Shown: piece after piece, positions 9,901 through 21,949 of the stretch
Layout: each line of letters starts with the position of its first letter
Numbering within the stretch: position 1 is the stretch's first letter
Assembly: GCA_030180135.1 (NCBI GenBank)
Contig: CM058236.1
Span: 186,001-250,000 of the forward strand
DNA: 64,000 bases
From: Orychophragmus violaceus
Lineage: Eukaryota > Streptophyta > Magnoliopsida > Brassicales > Brassicaceae
Direction of reading: 5' to 3'
Notes under the pieces: model-generated
What the model was told of the DNA's origin: nothing
What the model saw: only the letters and a program-made list of their open reading frames with translations
Databases searched by the model: none
Translations under genes and position numbers: made by a program

Positions 9901-11070
9901 AGTTCTACCCCCCTTAAAAGGGATTCGTCCCCGAATCCGACTTAAGGCTTTTATCCCGTTCGAACTTTAGGAACCTTCCCACTTCCCGTTGACCTTGGTC
10001 CGTCAAGACTTAATCATTTTCCTGATTTTTGTCTTGTCTTAGACTTAGTCAATCCCGATCACAATCCTTACGGATTGGACCCGAAACTTGATCCTCGCCC
10101 TCCAAGGACTTGATCTTAGTTTCCCGATCTTAGTAAATCTCTTACTAGATCATAATCAGGTCTTTTGTTCCATGTAGGACTCGACCTTAGGCCTTTGTTC
10201 CCTCCAGGACTCGACCTCGGTTAAGGTCCTTACGCATTCCAAATGCAAGCAACCTAACCCTTTTCCCCAAACGTAATTCCCAGAATACATTCAAGGAAGT
10301 GGGGTTCAGTGACTGACCAGATTGCACTAAAGGACTCGGCCACGCCAATGTCCCTAATCAGTTCGTAAACCCGTGGTGTCTTCGGTTAGCGCTTAGCCTT
10401 TACCGTTCGACTTTCACCCCCCCCCCACGTCTTACTTCTGATTACTGCTTTTTACAATGGAAGCAAATCAGCGGTCTTTCATTGTCACCTTCCTTCCCCT
10501 CATCTTGCAAACAGCTTTAGGCTCCTATGTCCCCGCCGTTGCACTTCGCACATACCTTACTTGCTTTCTACACTTCCAAAGTGCGCTTCCATTGTTTCTG
10601 CAAGTGGTACTTTCGGTGCGGTTCCCTAGAGGATTGGTTGTCAGCCCCAACTGATTCCATCCCCTTTAGGTCCTTCCCGGGTTGGCAGGACACCTTGTCT
10701 TTTGAGCCAACGCGGTTCTCCTCCAGGTCCCTCCCGGTTAGGCCAAACACTCCTCGTGATTGCGCCCTCCGGTTCACCCCAGGTCCCTCCCGGTTCGGCC
10801 AACCACCTTCCCGTGATTGTGCCTTCCGGTTCACCCCGACACCGTCTTGCGACCTTGATCCAAATCCGGGAACTAATCTCCCAACCGAGCCCATACTCGG
10901 CTAGAACATACGACCCTCCAACTGACCCCATAATCAGCTGAAAAGTACTTCCCATTGGACTTGATCTCAAAGCCTGCCCAAGACTAAGTGCCATCCTTGA
11001 TGCACTTGCCTTAGGAAGTCACCAATCGAAAGAGCATCGTCCTAGGAAATAACTCCGCTCTGATACCATT
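9901..11070 (-). other. Gy-A interior, non-coding
   Basis: Next to the left LTR lies the polypurine tract (minus strand AAGGGGGGTAGAACT), then a hairpin GGATTCG-TCCC-CGAATCC at 9921-9938. Lines of GATCTTAGT and CCGAAACTTGATCC follow, then gag scraps. At the right end the minus-strand primer-binding site TGGTATCAGAGC is at 11057-11068, two bases from the LTR. Confidence 0.85.
10440..10640 (-). pseudogene. Gy-A gag zinc-knuckle remnant
   Basis: On the minus strand it aligns with the double-cysteine region of Gy-G gag: a VCAKCNGGD-like stretch corresponds to TCVKCGSKD and is followed by an SCLQ corresponding to SCPQ. Stop codons interrupt it. It shows that the short interior derives from a chromovirus, but no protein is made. 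Confidence 0.65.
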
Positions 11071-12107
11071 TGTGAAGCCCCGACCTGGCCACCCTAGGCC
11101 ACGGTCGATGCGTTCAAACAGTCAGGCCAAACCCCGGCCTGAACTTCCCCAAATTTCCGTCCTATTTAAAAATTTTCCCGAAGGAATAAGTATTCTTCGG
11201 ATCTTCCTTTAGACTTACAGTCTTAGATCCTTCATACTCATTAATTACGCAGCGGAATACTACTTTAACCATTATCTCGTTCTTCTAAAGAACGACCCAT
11301 TCGAGAACCTCTTATGACTTTACTTAGTTTTCTCAAAACTATTTCGAGGTTCCAATTCCCAATAACCTTTCTAACAACCTAAGCCTTTAACTTAGATTCT
11401 TTCCCTTCTCCTATTCAGTTCTAACCATTCTTTAGAACAATAGAATAGTACTCGAAACATGTACCTTAACCTTTGGTGAATCCGGTGTGAAGCTAACTCC
11501 GCGTTTAGCTTGACTCGTTTGTTCCTCGAACTCTTAGAACATACCTCCCTTGTACCAAGTCATTCAACCAACCATCCCCACATGACAAGGCGCAAGAGAG
11601 GTCTTCTAGTTCCTTCCTTTGACCACCTTTCCGTCTCGATCATTCCTTAGCTCATTTTCCTCTTATCATTTGTTGCTTGACTTAACCACGTTTTGCTTCC
11701 TGCATCTTGACCTTTAGACCGACCCAAATTCTTAGGAAGACCAGCTCATGTCCGGACGTTGACTCGGGTCGAATCACGTCCTGATCACTTCACTGATTTC
11801 CCTTAGTATTGTTGGTCATTGCGTTCAGCGCAAGGATGGAAGGACTCCCTCGTTCACTTCCCGTAGACGGTCTGATCCATGGTTCGTACCGTCGGCCGTC
11901 GACCCAGTTCATCTGACTGTTCGACCGGTCCGTACACGTTTCGACCATGCGATTCTCTTGACCTGTCCATGGTCCAACTCATGCCGTCCCGCTAGTCCAC
12001 ACTTATCCGAGGTTGATCCATCCGATCATTCCCACGGCTTAAAGGACTTAAGTCCGTCTAATAGACCAAGTTCCACAACCGGCTATGCATAACGAACCGG
12101 CCATGTT
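11071..12107 (-). repeat. Gy-A 5' LTR, piece 1
   Basis: Near-identical to 6815-7851. It stops at CCATGTT where Gy-B is inserted, and ATGTT (12103-12107) is duplicated at 26458-26462. Confidence 0.92.
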
Positions 12108-14973
12108 TGTGAAGCCCCGACCTGGCCACCCTAGGCCACGGTCGATGCGTTCAACTAGACAGGCCAAACCCAGGCCTGGACCTCCCGAAATTTCCGTCCT
12201 ATTTAAAATTTTCCCGAAGGAACAAGTATTCTTCGGATCTTCCTTTAGAATTACAGTCTTAGATCCTTCATACTCATTAATTACGCAGCGGAATACTACT
12301 TTAACCATTATCTCGTTCTTCTAAAGAACGACCCATTCGAGAACCTCTTATGACTTTACTTAGTTTTCTCAAAACTATTTCGAGGTTCCAATTCCCAATA
12401 ACCTTTCTAACAACCTAAGCCTTTAACTTAGATTCTTTTCATTCTCCTATTCAGTTCTAACCATTCTTTAGAACAATAGAATAGTACTCGAAACATGTAC
12501 CTTAACCTTTGGTGAAATCCGGTGTGAAGCTAACACCGCGTTTAGCTTGACTCGTTTGTTCCTCGAACTCATGGAACACGCCCCCTTTGTACTTAGTCAT
12601 TCAACCAACCATCCCCACATGACCGTGTACAAAAGAGGTCTTCTAGTTCCTTTCTTCGGCCGCCATCTTATCTCGCTTGTTACTTTGCTCGTTTCCCGTT
12701 GTCATTCACCGTCTTGACTTATCCACGTTTGCTTCCTGCATCTTGGCTTTTAGACCGACTCAAGTCCTTAGGAAGACCAGCTCATGTCCGGACGTTGACT
12801 CAGGTCGAATCATGTCCTGATCACTTCACCGATTTCCCTTAGTATTGTTGGACTTTGCGTTCAGCACAAGGTTGGAAGGACTCCCTCGTTCACTTCCGTA
12901 GACGGTCTGATCCATGGTTTGTACCGTCGGCCATCGACCCAGTTCCTCTGACTGTTCGATCGGTCCGTACGCGTTTCGACCATGCGATTCTCTCGATCCT
13001 ATCCACGGTCCAACTCATGCCGTCCCGCTAGCCCGAACTTGTCCGAGGATGATCCATCCGATCATTTCCACGGCTTAAAGGACATAAATCCGTCTATTCG
13101 GCCAAGTTACTTATCCGGCTATGCATAACAAACCGGCCATGTTCCCGTCTGGTTCATGTACCGCGATCGCTTGCAAAATAGCCTTCCCGCGCTGCATGAT
13201 CGTTCACGAACGCTTGGCGTCGTACCGAGTGTCACTCGGTCGTACCGCGTTCGTTAGAACGTCCTGCGTACCGCGATCGTGGCATCATCACCGAGCGTAC
13301 TCGGAAATCATGCACACGCCTGGGCCCGTCGTGTGATCCGCGACCATGCCGCGATCACTGTCCAACCGGACTGGCCGCAACACGTTCTGATCGTTCACGA
13401 TCCTTGAACCGTTGCGTCAGTCCGCGAAGAGACGCGACCTTCCGCGAAGAGTCACGACTGTCCGTGAACAGTCACGACCATCCGCTTGGATCACGATCAG
13501 TCTGCCGCGACCATCCTGCCGCGATCATCCCGTCGCGATCTTTCCACCGCAATCAGTCTGACGCGATCACCCTACCGCGATCAAACTACCGCGTTCACGT
13601 AACAGTTTGACGTGACAAGAAATGGCTGTGTTGACGAGCGTACTTGGCAGTTTTCCCGCGCATTTCCGTCCGTCCGTCCGTACGCTTCATGCCGCGATCG
13701 CTGTCCATCCGGCTGACGCATGTTCCGATCGTTCACGATCCCTGAACAGTTGCGTCAGCCCGCGAAAGGACGCGATCAGTCAACTGGCGCGACCATCCGG
13801 AGATGATCCGCGATTGACCGTGCGACTATACCATCCAACCCGTGTACCGCAGACTTATCCGCGATCACCAGCCATCCGCGATCGTGTACGCTCGTCCTGA
13901 CGGACGGTTACGACAGACCGCGAACGAAACGCGACCGTTCGTGAAGAGTCGCGACTATCCGTGGACAGACGCGATCGTTCGCTATGGCCCGCGATCTTAT
14001 GTTCCTTCGCCCAGCCTGATCGATCGGCCATGACGCGCATGATCCAACTTTCCCGTCAGTCCGCCCATGAACCGCTCGCGCCCAGTCTGCCAGACTTCGG
14101 CCATCCGCCTAAACGGATGCCGTTCATCCGCGCATAACCGTCCGAGTCTTCCTGTTCGTGTGCGCAGATCATACCGTTCACGCCGCCAATCAGTTCACGG
14201 TCTTGGCCTTTGGCCGACCGTGTCTTTTCAGAACATAAGGCCGATTCTCACGCCAATCTCCTCCCTGGTCAAGCGGACTGATTTAGAGAACGAGTAGAAG
14301 AGAATTATCTTCTGGCCTTCTTCTAAACCGTCCAACGGCCAAGTGGCTTAGCCGCGGCCGTGATAGAAAAGGTCTCAGATGCTGCCGTGGGTGTTGTGTT
14401 CGACTGGCCGTGATCCATGGCCGCGTATCCAACCATGATCATGCCAAAACTCGCCTTTGCCCAACCACTAACCGCCCTTGATCCGCCGGTCTTTTTCTCA
14501 AGATTTCCGACCAACTCTCTCTCTCTCTCTTTGTTCTCGGTTTTAGCCCTTTGGCCTTAGAGAGTTTCTGGGTTTTTCTCCCATGAAGATTGTGTGCGAA
14601 AAATGGCCCCTTCATGGTCTATTTATAGACCATGAAATCGCATGTAACTTCCCTTGGGAAGAGATGCTTCTTTTGGGCCGAAAAGGCACATCCCCCACTT
14701 GTGCCCATTCGCTTAAGGTCAGCTAGTGTCACTAGCTGACCAGCTGATTTCGCACTTGGACACTCTAGCTAGCTTGTGCTGAGCTGACTGTCCAGCTAAA
14801 CACTCCTTACCAGCTGATTCCTTTAACTCAAGCTCCTTTCCAGCTGAGCTTGAGCTCTTATCTGTCTACGGAACACTCTCTTCGATCACTCTTGATCATA
14901 AGTTCGTTTTCTGGTTCCGTAGATTGTCCAAACGTATAGGGTGTGGTCAGACTCCCGGTTCCGGGATGTTACA
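12108..14973 (-). repeat. Gy-B 3' LTR (left)
   Basis: Same terminal sequences and layout as the Gy-A LTR, but with a clearly diverged CpG-rich centre (about 13140-14240) and no CCTGCGGACG run. CT-repeat at about 14516-14531. Confidence 0.9.
14620..14741 (-). promoter_or_regulatory. U3 core of Gy-B left LTR
   Basis: Minus-strand TATAAATA at 14620-14627; palindrome with central T at 14717-14741. Confidence 0.7.
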
Positions 14974-15894
14974 AGTCTACCCCCCTTAAAAGGGATTCGT
15001 CCCCGAATCCGACTTAAGGCGTTTATCCCGTTCGAACTTTAGGAACCTTCCCACTTCCTGTTGACCTTGGTCCGTCAAGACTTAATCATTTCCCTGATCT
15101 TTGTCTTGTCTTAGACTTAGTCAATCCCGATCACAATCCTTACGGATTGGACCCGAAACTTGATCCTCGCCCTCCAAGGACTTGATCTTAGTTTCCCGAT
15201 CTTAGTAAATCTCTTACTAGATCATAATCAGGTCTTTTGTTCCATGTAGGACTCGACCTCAGACCTTTGTTCCCTCCAGGACTCGACCTCGGTTAAGGTC
15301 CTTACGCATTCCAAATGCAAGCAACCTAACCCTTTTCCCCAAATGTAATTCCCAGAATACATTCGAAGAAGTGGGGTTCAGTGACTGACCAGATTGCACT
15401 ATAGGACTCGGCCACGCCAATGTCCCTAACCAGTTCGTAAACCCGTGGCGTCTTCGGTTAGCGCTTAGCCTTTACCGTTCGACTTTCACTTCCACGTTTT
15501 ACTTCTGATTACTGGTTTACAATGGAAGCAATTCATTGGTCTTTCTTTGTCACTTTCCTTCCCCTCATCTTGCAAACAGCTTTAGGCTCCTATGTCCCCG
15601 CCGTTGCACTTCGCACATACCTTACTTGCTTTCTACACTTCCCAAGTGCGCTTCCATTGTTTCTGCAAGTGGTACTTTCAGTGCGGTTCCCTTGAGGATT
15701 GGTTGTCAGCCCCAACTGATTCCATTTCCCCTTTAGGTCCTTCCCGGGTTGGCAGGACACCTTGTCTTTTGAGCCAACGCGGTTCTCCTCCAGGTCCCTC
15801 CCGGTTAGGCCAACCACTTTCCCGTGATTGCGCCCTCCGGTTCACCCCAGGTCCCTCTCGGTTTGGCCAACCACTTTCCCGTGATTGTGCCTTC
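14974..15894 (-). other. Gy-B interior, left part
   Basis: Polypurine tract next to the LTR, hairpin GGATTCG-TCCC-CGAATCC at 14993-15010, then the same non-coding stretch and broken gag zinc-knuckle region as in Gy-A (about 15500-15700). It is interrupted at 15894 by Co-D, with CCTTC duplicated at 15890-15894 and 22680-22684. Confidence 0.85.
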
Positions 15895-16624
15895 TGTTGG
15901 GAATGTCCTGAAATCTATTGTACTTGCTCTAAGTGAAAGTCGTACTGTCGAGATGAGACAATCATATGACACTAGGTAATCGTAATGCTTTGCTAGAAGC
16001 CACTTATGATCAATGAGTTTAGAACTCATTGATAGTGTTATATGATCCTACAGGGTCACACACCTAAGCAAACTGGACATTGAATGTGAGGTTGATCATT
16101 AATGTAATGATCGGATGAATGCATATTTGATATGCATTCGATGTCATCTTTTCTGGGCAGTGTCGATCGACGCACTATGTGTGTTGGTCGACACGGATCG
16201 ACTGTGTCGATCGACACAAAGAGTGTGTCGGTCGACACAACTCGCGGATTAGCAGATTAAATCGGTTTAATCATTAGTTAATCCCGTTGCGGTTTAAGTC
16301 GACATATATAAGATATATGGTCGACCTAAACTCGATCTTAACCTAATACACAGCAACCAGAAACAGAAAAGAAACCTCTCTGGAGATTCAATCTCATAAG
16401 GCACTAGCATCCCTGCTGTCCAGTTCTGTGTGCGTGTGGATACCAGTAGAGGCGCAGCACTTGAGGCGCTCTAGATCTCGATTACTTGCTAAGACTTCCG
16501 CTGCATTAATCACCAGGTAATCTTCAGATCTGATAGATTCAATTACATGAACCTGTAGATTCTAGGCTCGGAATTCAGACTAGGATTGCATAATTGGATT
16601 AGGAATCTGCTAGAAATTCCTTCA
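15895..16624 (+). repeat. Co-D 5' LTR (730 bp)
   Basis: Begins TGTTGGGAATGTCC and ends TTCCTTCA. Two palindrome pairs lie at 16162-16192 and 16206-16236, about 70-140 bp before a TATATAAG box (16305-16312). Further on is the donor-like CAG|GTAATC at 16517. Confidence 0.93.
16160..16312 (+). promoter_or_regulatory. Co-D U3: two palindrome pairs upstream of TATA
   Basis: GTCGATCGAC at 16162 and GTTGGTCGAC at 16183; GTCGATCGAC at 16206 and GTCGGTCGAC at 16227. Both pairs have 21-bp start-to-start spacing. TATATAAG at 16305-16312 is the likely core promoter. Confidence 0.6.
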
Positions 16625-17703
16625 GTGGTATCAGAGCTTTAGGGTTCCATTGAATCTGTGGCATGTTGATTAGATTAGTTGAATCTGGATCTCTGTATAG
16701 TTGATACAAGCATGCTGAAATTCGTTTTTGATTAAAATCTAGTTTTAGGGTTTTAACTTGAAAAACGATTAGGGATTATCACCCTGTGTCGATCGACACC
16801 AAGCAGGTATCGGTCGACACAGAAGGATAACCCGAATAAAACTTTTCGCCTAGTGTCGATCGACACAAGAGTTGTATCGGTCGACACAAACCTCGCGAGA
16901 TTGATGAACCGGTTCAATTGGATTGGACCGGTTATCGAGCTTGGTTAAATGGTTTAAATTGCGATTGGTTTGATTAGGTTGGTATCGACCGATGCTAGTG
17001 TAGCATCGATCGACACCGACCAGTATTCAAAAACGGATCAATTGGATTGATCGGTTATCGCGGATTGCTTTTGGTTATTCTGTATCGATCGACACTATAG
17101 TAGTGTCGGTCGACATCAGATTCGATGATTAGGTTATTGAACCTGAAATCACAGAACCAAAGCAAGATGAATCAATTAATTATAAGAATTAAAACATAAT
17201 AAAACTGAACGTTTTAAATGATTCCGTTCCTCAATCAAATATCAAGTGATACTTGATGTCTTTCCAATCTTGTCAACTGTCAAGACTCGTTTCATTGAGT
17301 GATAGGCTTGCAGTGCAAGGTATCCACAATTACATGAGTAAGGCAGGAAGTAATCGTGTTGATGGGCTTGCAGTGCAAGGCGTCAACAATTACATGACTT
17401 AAGAGATTGGTTTACTTGACTGGGCCATCAAAATCGTTTTGGGCTCAGAGACATCAGGTGGATTGGACATAAGATGTCGATCCACAACCAAGAGTTATAT
17501 TGGATATAACTAGCAAGGTCGTTGCTTACCTAGATAGCTAAAGTTGAGTGATAGCCAGTGGCTCACTCAAGTTTAGTGAAGTATGGGTCTTGGATCATTA
17601 TATTCATCTGAGGAAACATTGTTTGAATATAATGCGAGTTTTCTTAATTGTTAAGACTTCTCATTTCTTGAACATCATAACTAAAACCTCCCTTGTTTTT
17701 CAG
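16517..17703 (+). other. Co-D putative 5' leader intron
   Basis: Donor-like CAG|GTAATC lies in the LTR and acceptor-like TTTTTCAG ends at 17703, two bases before the gag ATG at 17706. The stretch contains the primer-binding site and a leader with more palindrome pairs (16788/16809, 16855/16876, 17084/17105). Splicing is inferred from site placement only. Confidence 0.5.
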
Positions 17704-17705
17704 CT

Positions 17706-18583
17706 ATGTCTAGCACAAACCATCGTAACAATTTCTCCCTGCGATCCGTCCTTGAGAAGGACAAATTAAATGGATCAAACTTTCTTGAATGGTATCGGAA
17801 CTTGAGAATTGTTCTCAAGCAGGAGAAAAAGGCTATGTCCTTGAGAAAGTTCTCCCTAAGAAGTACCGAGCCAATGCCTGGCAGTCAGATAAGGATGCTT
17901 GGGATAAGCATTCTAATGATGCGGTGGATGTGAGTTGTCTCATGTTGGCTACCATGAACTCGGAATTGCAGAAGCAATATGAGTACGTGGAGTCGCCAAA
18001 AGAGATGATCACTGGCCTGAAAAGTATGTTTCAGGAGCATGCACGAACTCAGAGATACCAGACGGTTAGGTCTCTGATTGAGTGCAAGCTACCAATGGGC
18101 GAACCAGTTAGTCCTCATGTCATTAAGATGATGGGTTATATTGATAACCTGGGGAAACTGGATTGTCCCATTAGCCAAGAGTTGGCTACTGACATCATTC
18201 TACAGTCACTGCCGTCAAGCTATGATCAATTTGTTATGAACTATAACATGAATAACTTGACGAAGACGTTGACTGAATTGCATGGGATTCTTAAGACTGC
18301 TGAACCTAACATAAAGAAGGACACCCCAAATGTCCTTATGGTACAAAAGGGTAAAAAGTTTAAGAAACTTGGTAAGAACAAAGGTGATGGAAAGACGAGC
18401 TCGATTGTGAATCTGAGCGAGTCTGCCCAAGCTCCTAAGGTTAAAACCAGTCCTTCTGAAGATGTTAAGTGCCGTTATTGTAACGGTTATGGGCATTTGA
18501 AAAGAAACTGCAATAAATTCTTGGAAGATTATGAGAAGCTGAAGAAGACGTACGAAACTTCTTCTTCAGGTATTATGTTATAG
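17706..18583 (+). pseudogene. Co-D gag, one frameshift
   Basis: Copia gag. The N-terminus NFSLRSVLEKDKLNGSNF matches Co-C and Co-E, and the C-terminus has a CX2CX4HX4C knuckle (CRYCNGYGHLKRNC) for binding genomic RNA. Relative to Co-E one base is missing near 17834 (GGCTATG for GGCTTATG), so the first ~43 codons are out of frame with the rest. The second frame is open to 18583, where a TAG replaces the point at which Co-E continues into protease. A protein lacking the N-terminus could start only from internal ATGs. Confidence 0.85.
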
Positions 18584-21140
18584 AAGTAAATGTTACTTCT
18601 TATAGTCCTACTTATTGGGTATTGGATACCAGCTGTGGTACTCATATTTTGTGAAAATGTGCAGGGCCTGAGCAGAAGTAGGACTATGGAGAAAGGACAA
18701 GTGGATCTACGCGTGGAAATGGAGCAAGAGTTGCTGCATTAGCCGTAGGAGTATTTCATTTGTTTTCTTTTATGGCATGTTTTGAACTTAAAACTGCTAC
18801 TATGTATCTGCTATGAGCAGAAAGATTATTTCTAATCCTTGTTTGGATATGAAAGGATATCAGTTTTCAAATTAAGAATAAGTGTTATTCATTTGATTAC
18901 AGTGATATATATTTTATAGTAGCAATCCATTAGAGAATGGATTTTATGTTATAAACCAGAATGTGCCTAACTATAACATTAATATCAAACTTCTCTCTGG
19001 CATTGTCATTTTGGGCCACGTAAATGAGAAACAGATTCAGAAGCTCCATAGTTATGGGCTTTTGGGCTCATCTGATTATGAATCACAATGAGTAAAGTGA
19101 ATCTTGTTTATTGGGTAAAATGACAAAGGCACTTTTCGAAAAAGGGTAGTGTCGATCGACACAAACGGAGCATCGGTCGACACAAGTTGCGAACGGATAA
19201 AATGAAAGGGCCAGAGGCTTATTGGGCTTTATACATACGGATGTACATGGCCCGATGAGCGCAAATTCTAGAGGAAATTTTCAGTACTTCGTTACCTTTA
19301 CTGATATTTTCAGTAGGTACGGTTATGTCTTGTTAATAAGACATAAATCAGAATCCTTTTGAAAAAGTTCAAAGAGTTCCAGAATGAAGTATAGAATCAA
19401 TTTGGCAAAAGTGTTGAAGCTCTATGATGAGATCATGGAGGTGAATACTTAAGTCAATAATTAAGTGATCATCTAATAGATTGTGAAAGTGTTTCACAAT
19501 TCAATCCTCATGAATCGAACTTTATTAGATATAGTTTGATCAATGATGAATCACTTAGATCTTCCATTATCCTTCTAAGAATAAGCTCTAAGAAAGGTCT
19601 GAGTTTACATTAAATAGTGTTCCATCAAAATCAGTTGCAAAGATACCACATAAGATGTGGAATGGAAAATGTTACTGATTTATCCATCATGGAGATTTGG
19701 AGTTGTGAGGCTTATATAAAACGTTTAATCTCTGATAAGCTCACACCCAAATCCGGTAAGTACTGCTTCATTGGTTGTCCTGACAAAACCAAGGCGTGTT
19801 ACTTTTACAACCAGTTCGAGAACAAATTGTTTGTTGCTCGAAACTATGTTCTCTTGAGAAAGACTTTCTTTCCAAGAAGAACAGTGGGAGTGAAGTACAA
19901 CTCGAAGAAATTCGAGAATCACATGAGATTGTTCAACCCGATGAGGAAGAGAAGCAGTTGGATCTACAAAGAGTTGTAGAACCTGCAACTGTGGTGCCTG
20001 AGGTTTGCAAGGATCTGATGAATGAATATTAGATATACATTCAAAAGCGAGTTTTGAAGATGTGTCGATCGACGCAAAAGTTGCATCGATCGACACAGGT
20101 CGCGAACCAAAATGTTTTGGTTTATGATTTAATTAACTACGGTTTAAATCTTGGTTAATTAGATCGTGGTAAAAGTCTACATATGAGATATGTACGTGAC
20201 TTTTAACACAAGACTGAAGCTCGTAGATCCAATAGGATCCGTCACGAACCCGAGAAATGGGGATTTCTCGTAACCAATTGCCGTGATCTACTGATCATTA
20301 AAAGTGACGGGCCTACGAATTTTGAAGTAGCAATGATGGGCCTTGACTCTGAGAGTGGCTGAAAGCCGCTGAATCCGGAATGGCAATGTCCAAAGCTGGA
20401 TTGGTGGAAAAAGGTTTCAAGTAAATTAATGGTATTAACTGTGAAGAAACCTAATCCCAGACATCATGCTTATGTCCATTCGGATTCTCATAGCAACCGC
20501 CACTCATAATGGTTATGAGATCTGGCAGATGGATGTGAAAACAGTTTTCCTTAATGGAATTATGGAAAAGGATGTGTACCTGACACAACCTGATGTTTTC
20601 ATTGATCCTAATGAAGCTAGGAAGATATGCAAGCTTCATCGATCCATTTATGGATTGAAGCAAGCATCTCGGAGTTGGAATCTTCGTTTTGATGAAGTAG
20701 TCAAAAGGTTTGACTTCTTCAGGAACGAAGAGGAACCGTGTGTTTACAAGAGACTAGTGGGATCGCAGTTGCATTTCTAGTATAGTATGTTGATAACATA
20801 CTACTTCTCGGAAATGAAGTTCCATCGTTTCAGTATGCTAAGACCTGACTCGAAAGTTGTTTTTCGATAAAATTATCGGAGAAACCGTATACATTCTTGG
20901 AATAAGAATCTATAGAGATAGATTGGATAAGCTAATTGGATTGTGTCAAGATACTTATGTGATAAGTTCTTACACAGATCCAGTATGCATGATTCCAAGA
21001 AGGGCTTTGTGCAAATGACTCTTGGTATTACTCTTAGCAAGACGCAGTATCTTTCGACACACGCTGAGCAAGAGCAAATAAGGGTCAGACTACTGCTGAA
21101 GGCATTAGATGTCTTAAGATGTGATCTTAATTTTAGTGGG
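18584..21140 (+). pseudogene. Co-D pol remnants (protease, integrase, RT)
   Basis: Recognisable in order: a protease site with LDTSCGT (Co-E has LDTGCGA); a CHS-like spacer; the integrase start around 19206-19330; the end of integrase near 19690-19980; and an RT block at 20466-20780 with MDVKTVFLNGIMEKDVYLTQPD and the YGLKQASRSW motif. Frameshifts and stops are many. Two insertions are visible: a palindrome pair at 19151-19181 in the integrase region, and about 215 bp at 20003-20220 resembling the centre of Co-D's own LTR. RNase H is almost gone. Confidence 0.8.
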
Positions 21141-21949
21141 AGTCATTGTTATTAATTTTAGTTATGATATGATGTTCGTATAAACATAATTTGATTATGT
21201 TATTGAAATCTGACATCTGTATTATTTAATAATGGTTATTAAATAATAGTCCCAAAGTAATTTATGACATTTTATAGGTCATCAAGTATGTGACTTGATC
21301 ATGAAACCCTATAAATAATAAATGACATAAATTATGTTTGTCCCTGGTCAAGGTTGTTAAAGTGGGACATTAACAACCACGTGAGACTAGTATGTGAGGT
21401 GACTGATGACTAAGTTTCATGGAGTCATTAATAAGAGTATTAAAGTCAATCACATAGATATGTGTTGGAGAACACAGGATCGGACATGACCCACTGATGA
21501 GAACTCTACGGGATAGTTATATAAGTGTCATGAGAGTTTTCATTACGACTATAGAGTATAGTCCTTAGACCTGAGTTCATCATGATTTCTTACATGTGAA
21601 TTGGTCCGCTTTGACTTTGTCAAACGTCAGCCGTAACTGGTGATCATAAAGACATTGATTGGGCGTATCATGAAACGTGTGAAGGAACAGGGATGGAACA
21701 AGATGGGAATTGTCCCTCCTATATAACAGGAGATAAATATCTCAGGGCCCATCGAAGATTTGATACTGAGAAATGTGTGGCCACACTCAAACGAGGTGAT
21801 TGTCAGTCGTTTGTCTTGTCAGTATAAATCGGAATTCGATGAACATGATTTTGGCTTAATAAGGATGACACGGATCTTGCCTTATGCCGGATCGAGATAT
21901 AGTGACGAAGGGATTATAGGAATAGATGATTCCAGTACAAGTGGGAGAT
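21141..21949 (+). ncRNA. Co-D structured 3' non-coding region
   Basis: About 800 bp between pol and the 3' LTR with no coding capacity. Hairpins: AATTTATGACATTT (21259-21272) against AAATGACATAAATT (21320-21333); GGTTGTTAA (21352-21360) against TTAACAACC (21370-21378); GACTATA-GAG-TATAGTC (21547-21563). Counterparts lie at the same place in Co-C, Co-E and Co-F. It ends in the polypurine tract AAGTGGGAGAT. Confidence 0.6.

Noticed and set aside
11057..11068. tRNA gene signal at TGGTATCAGAGC sites
   Set aside because: These are primer-binding sites matching the 3' end of initiator tRNA-Met next to LTRs; no cloverleaf surrounds them.
14516..14531. CT microsatellite in Gy-B LTR
   Set aside because: Ordinary short repeat; length differs slightly between the two LTRs, nothing more.
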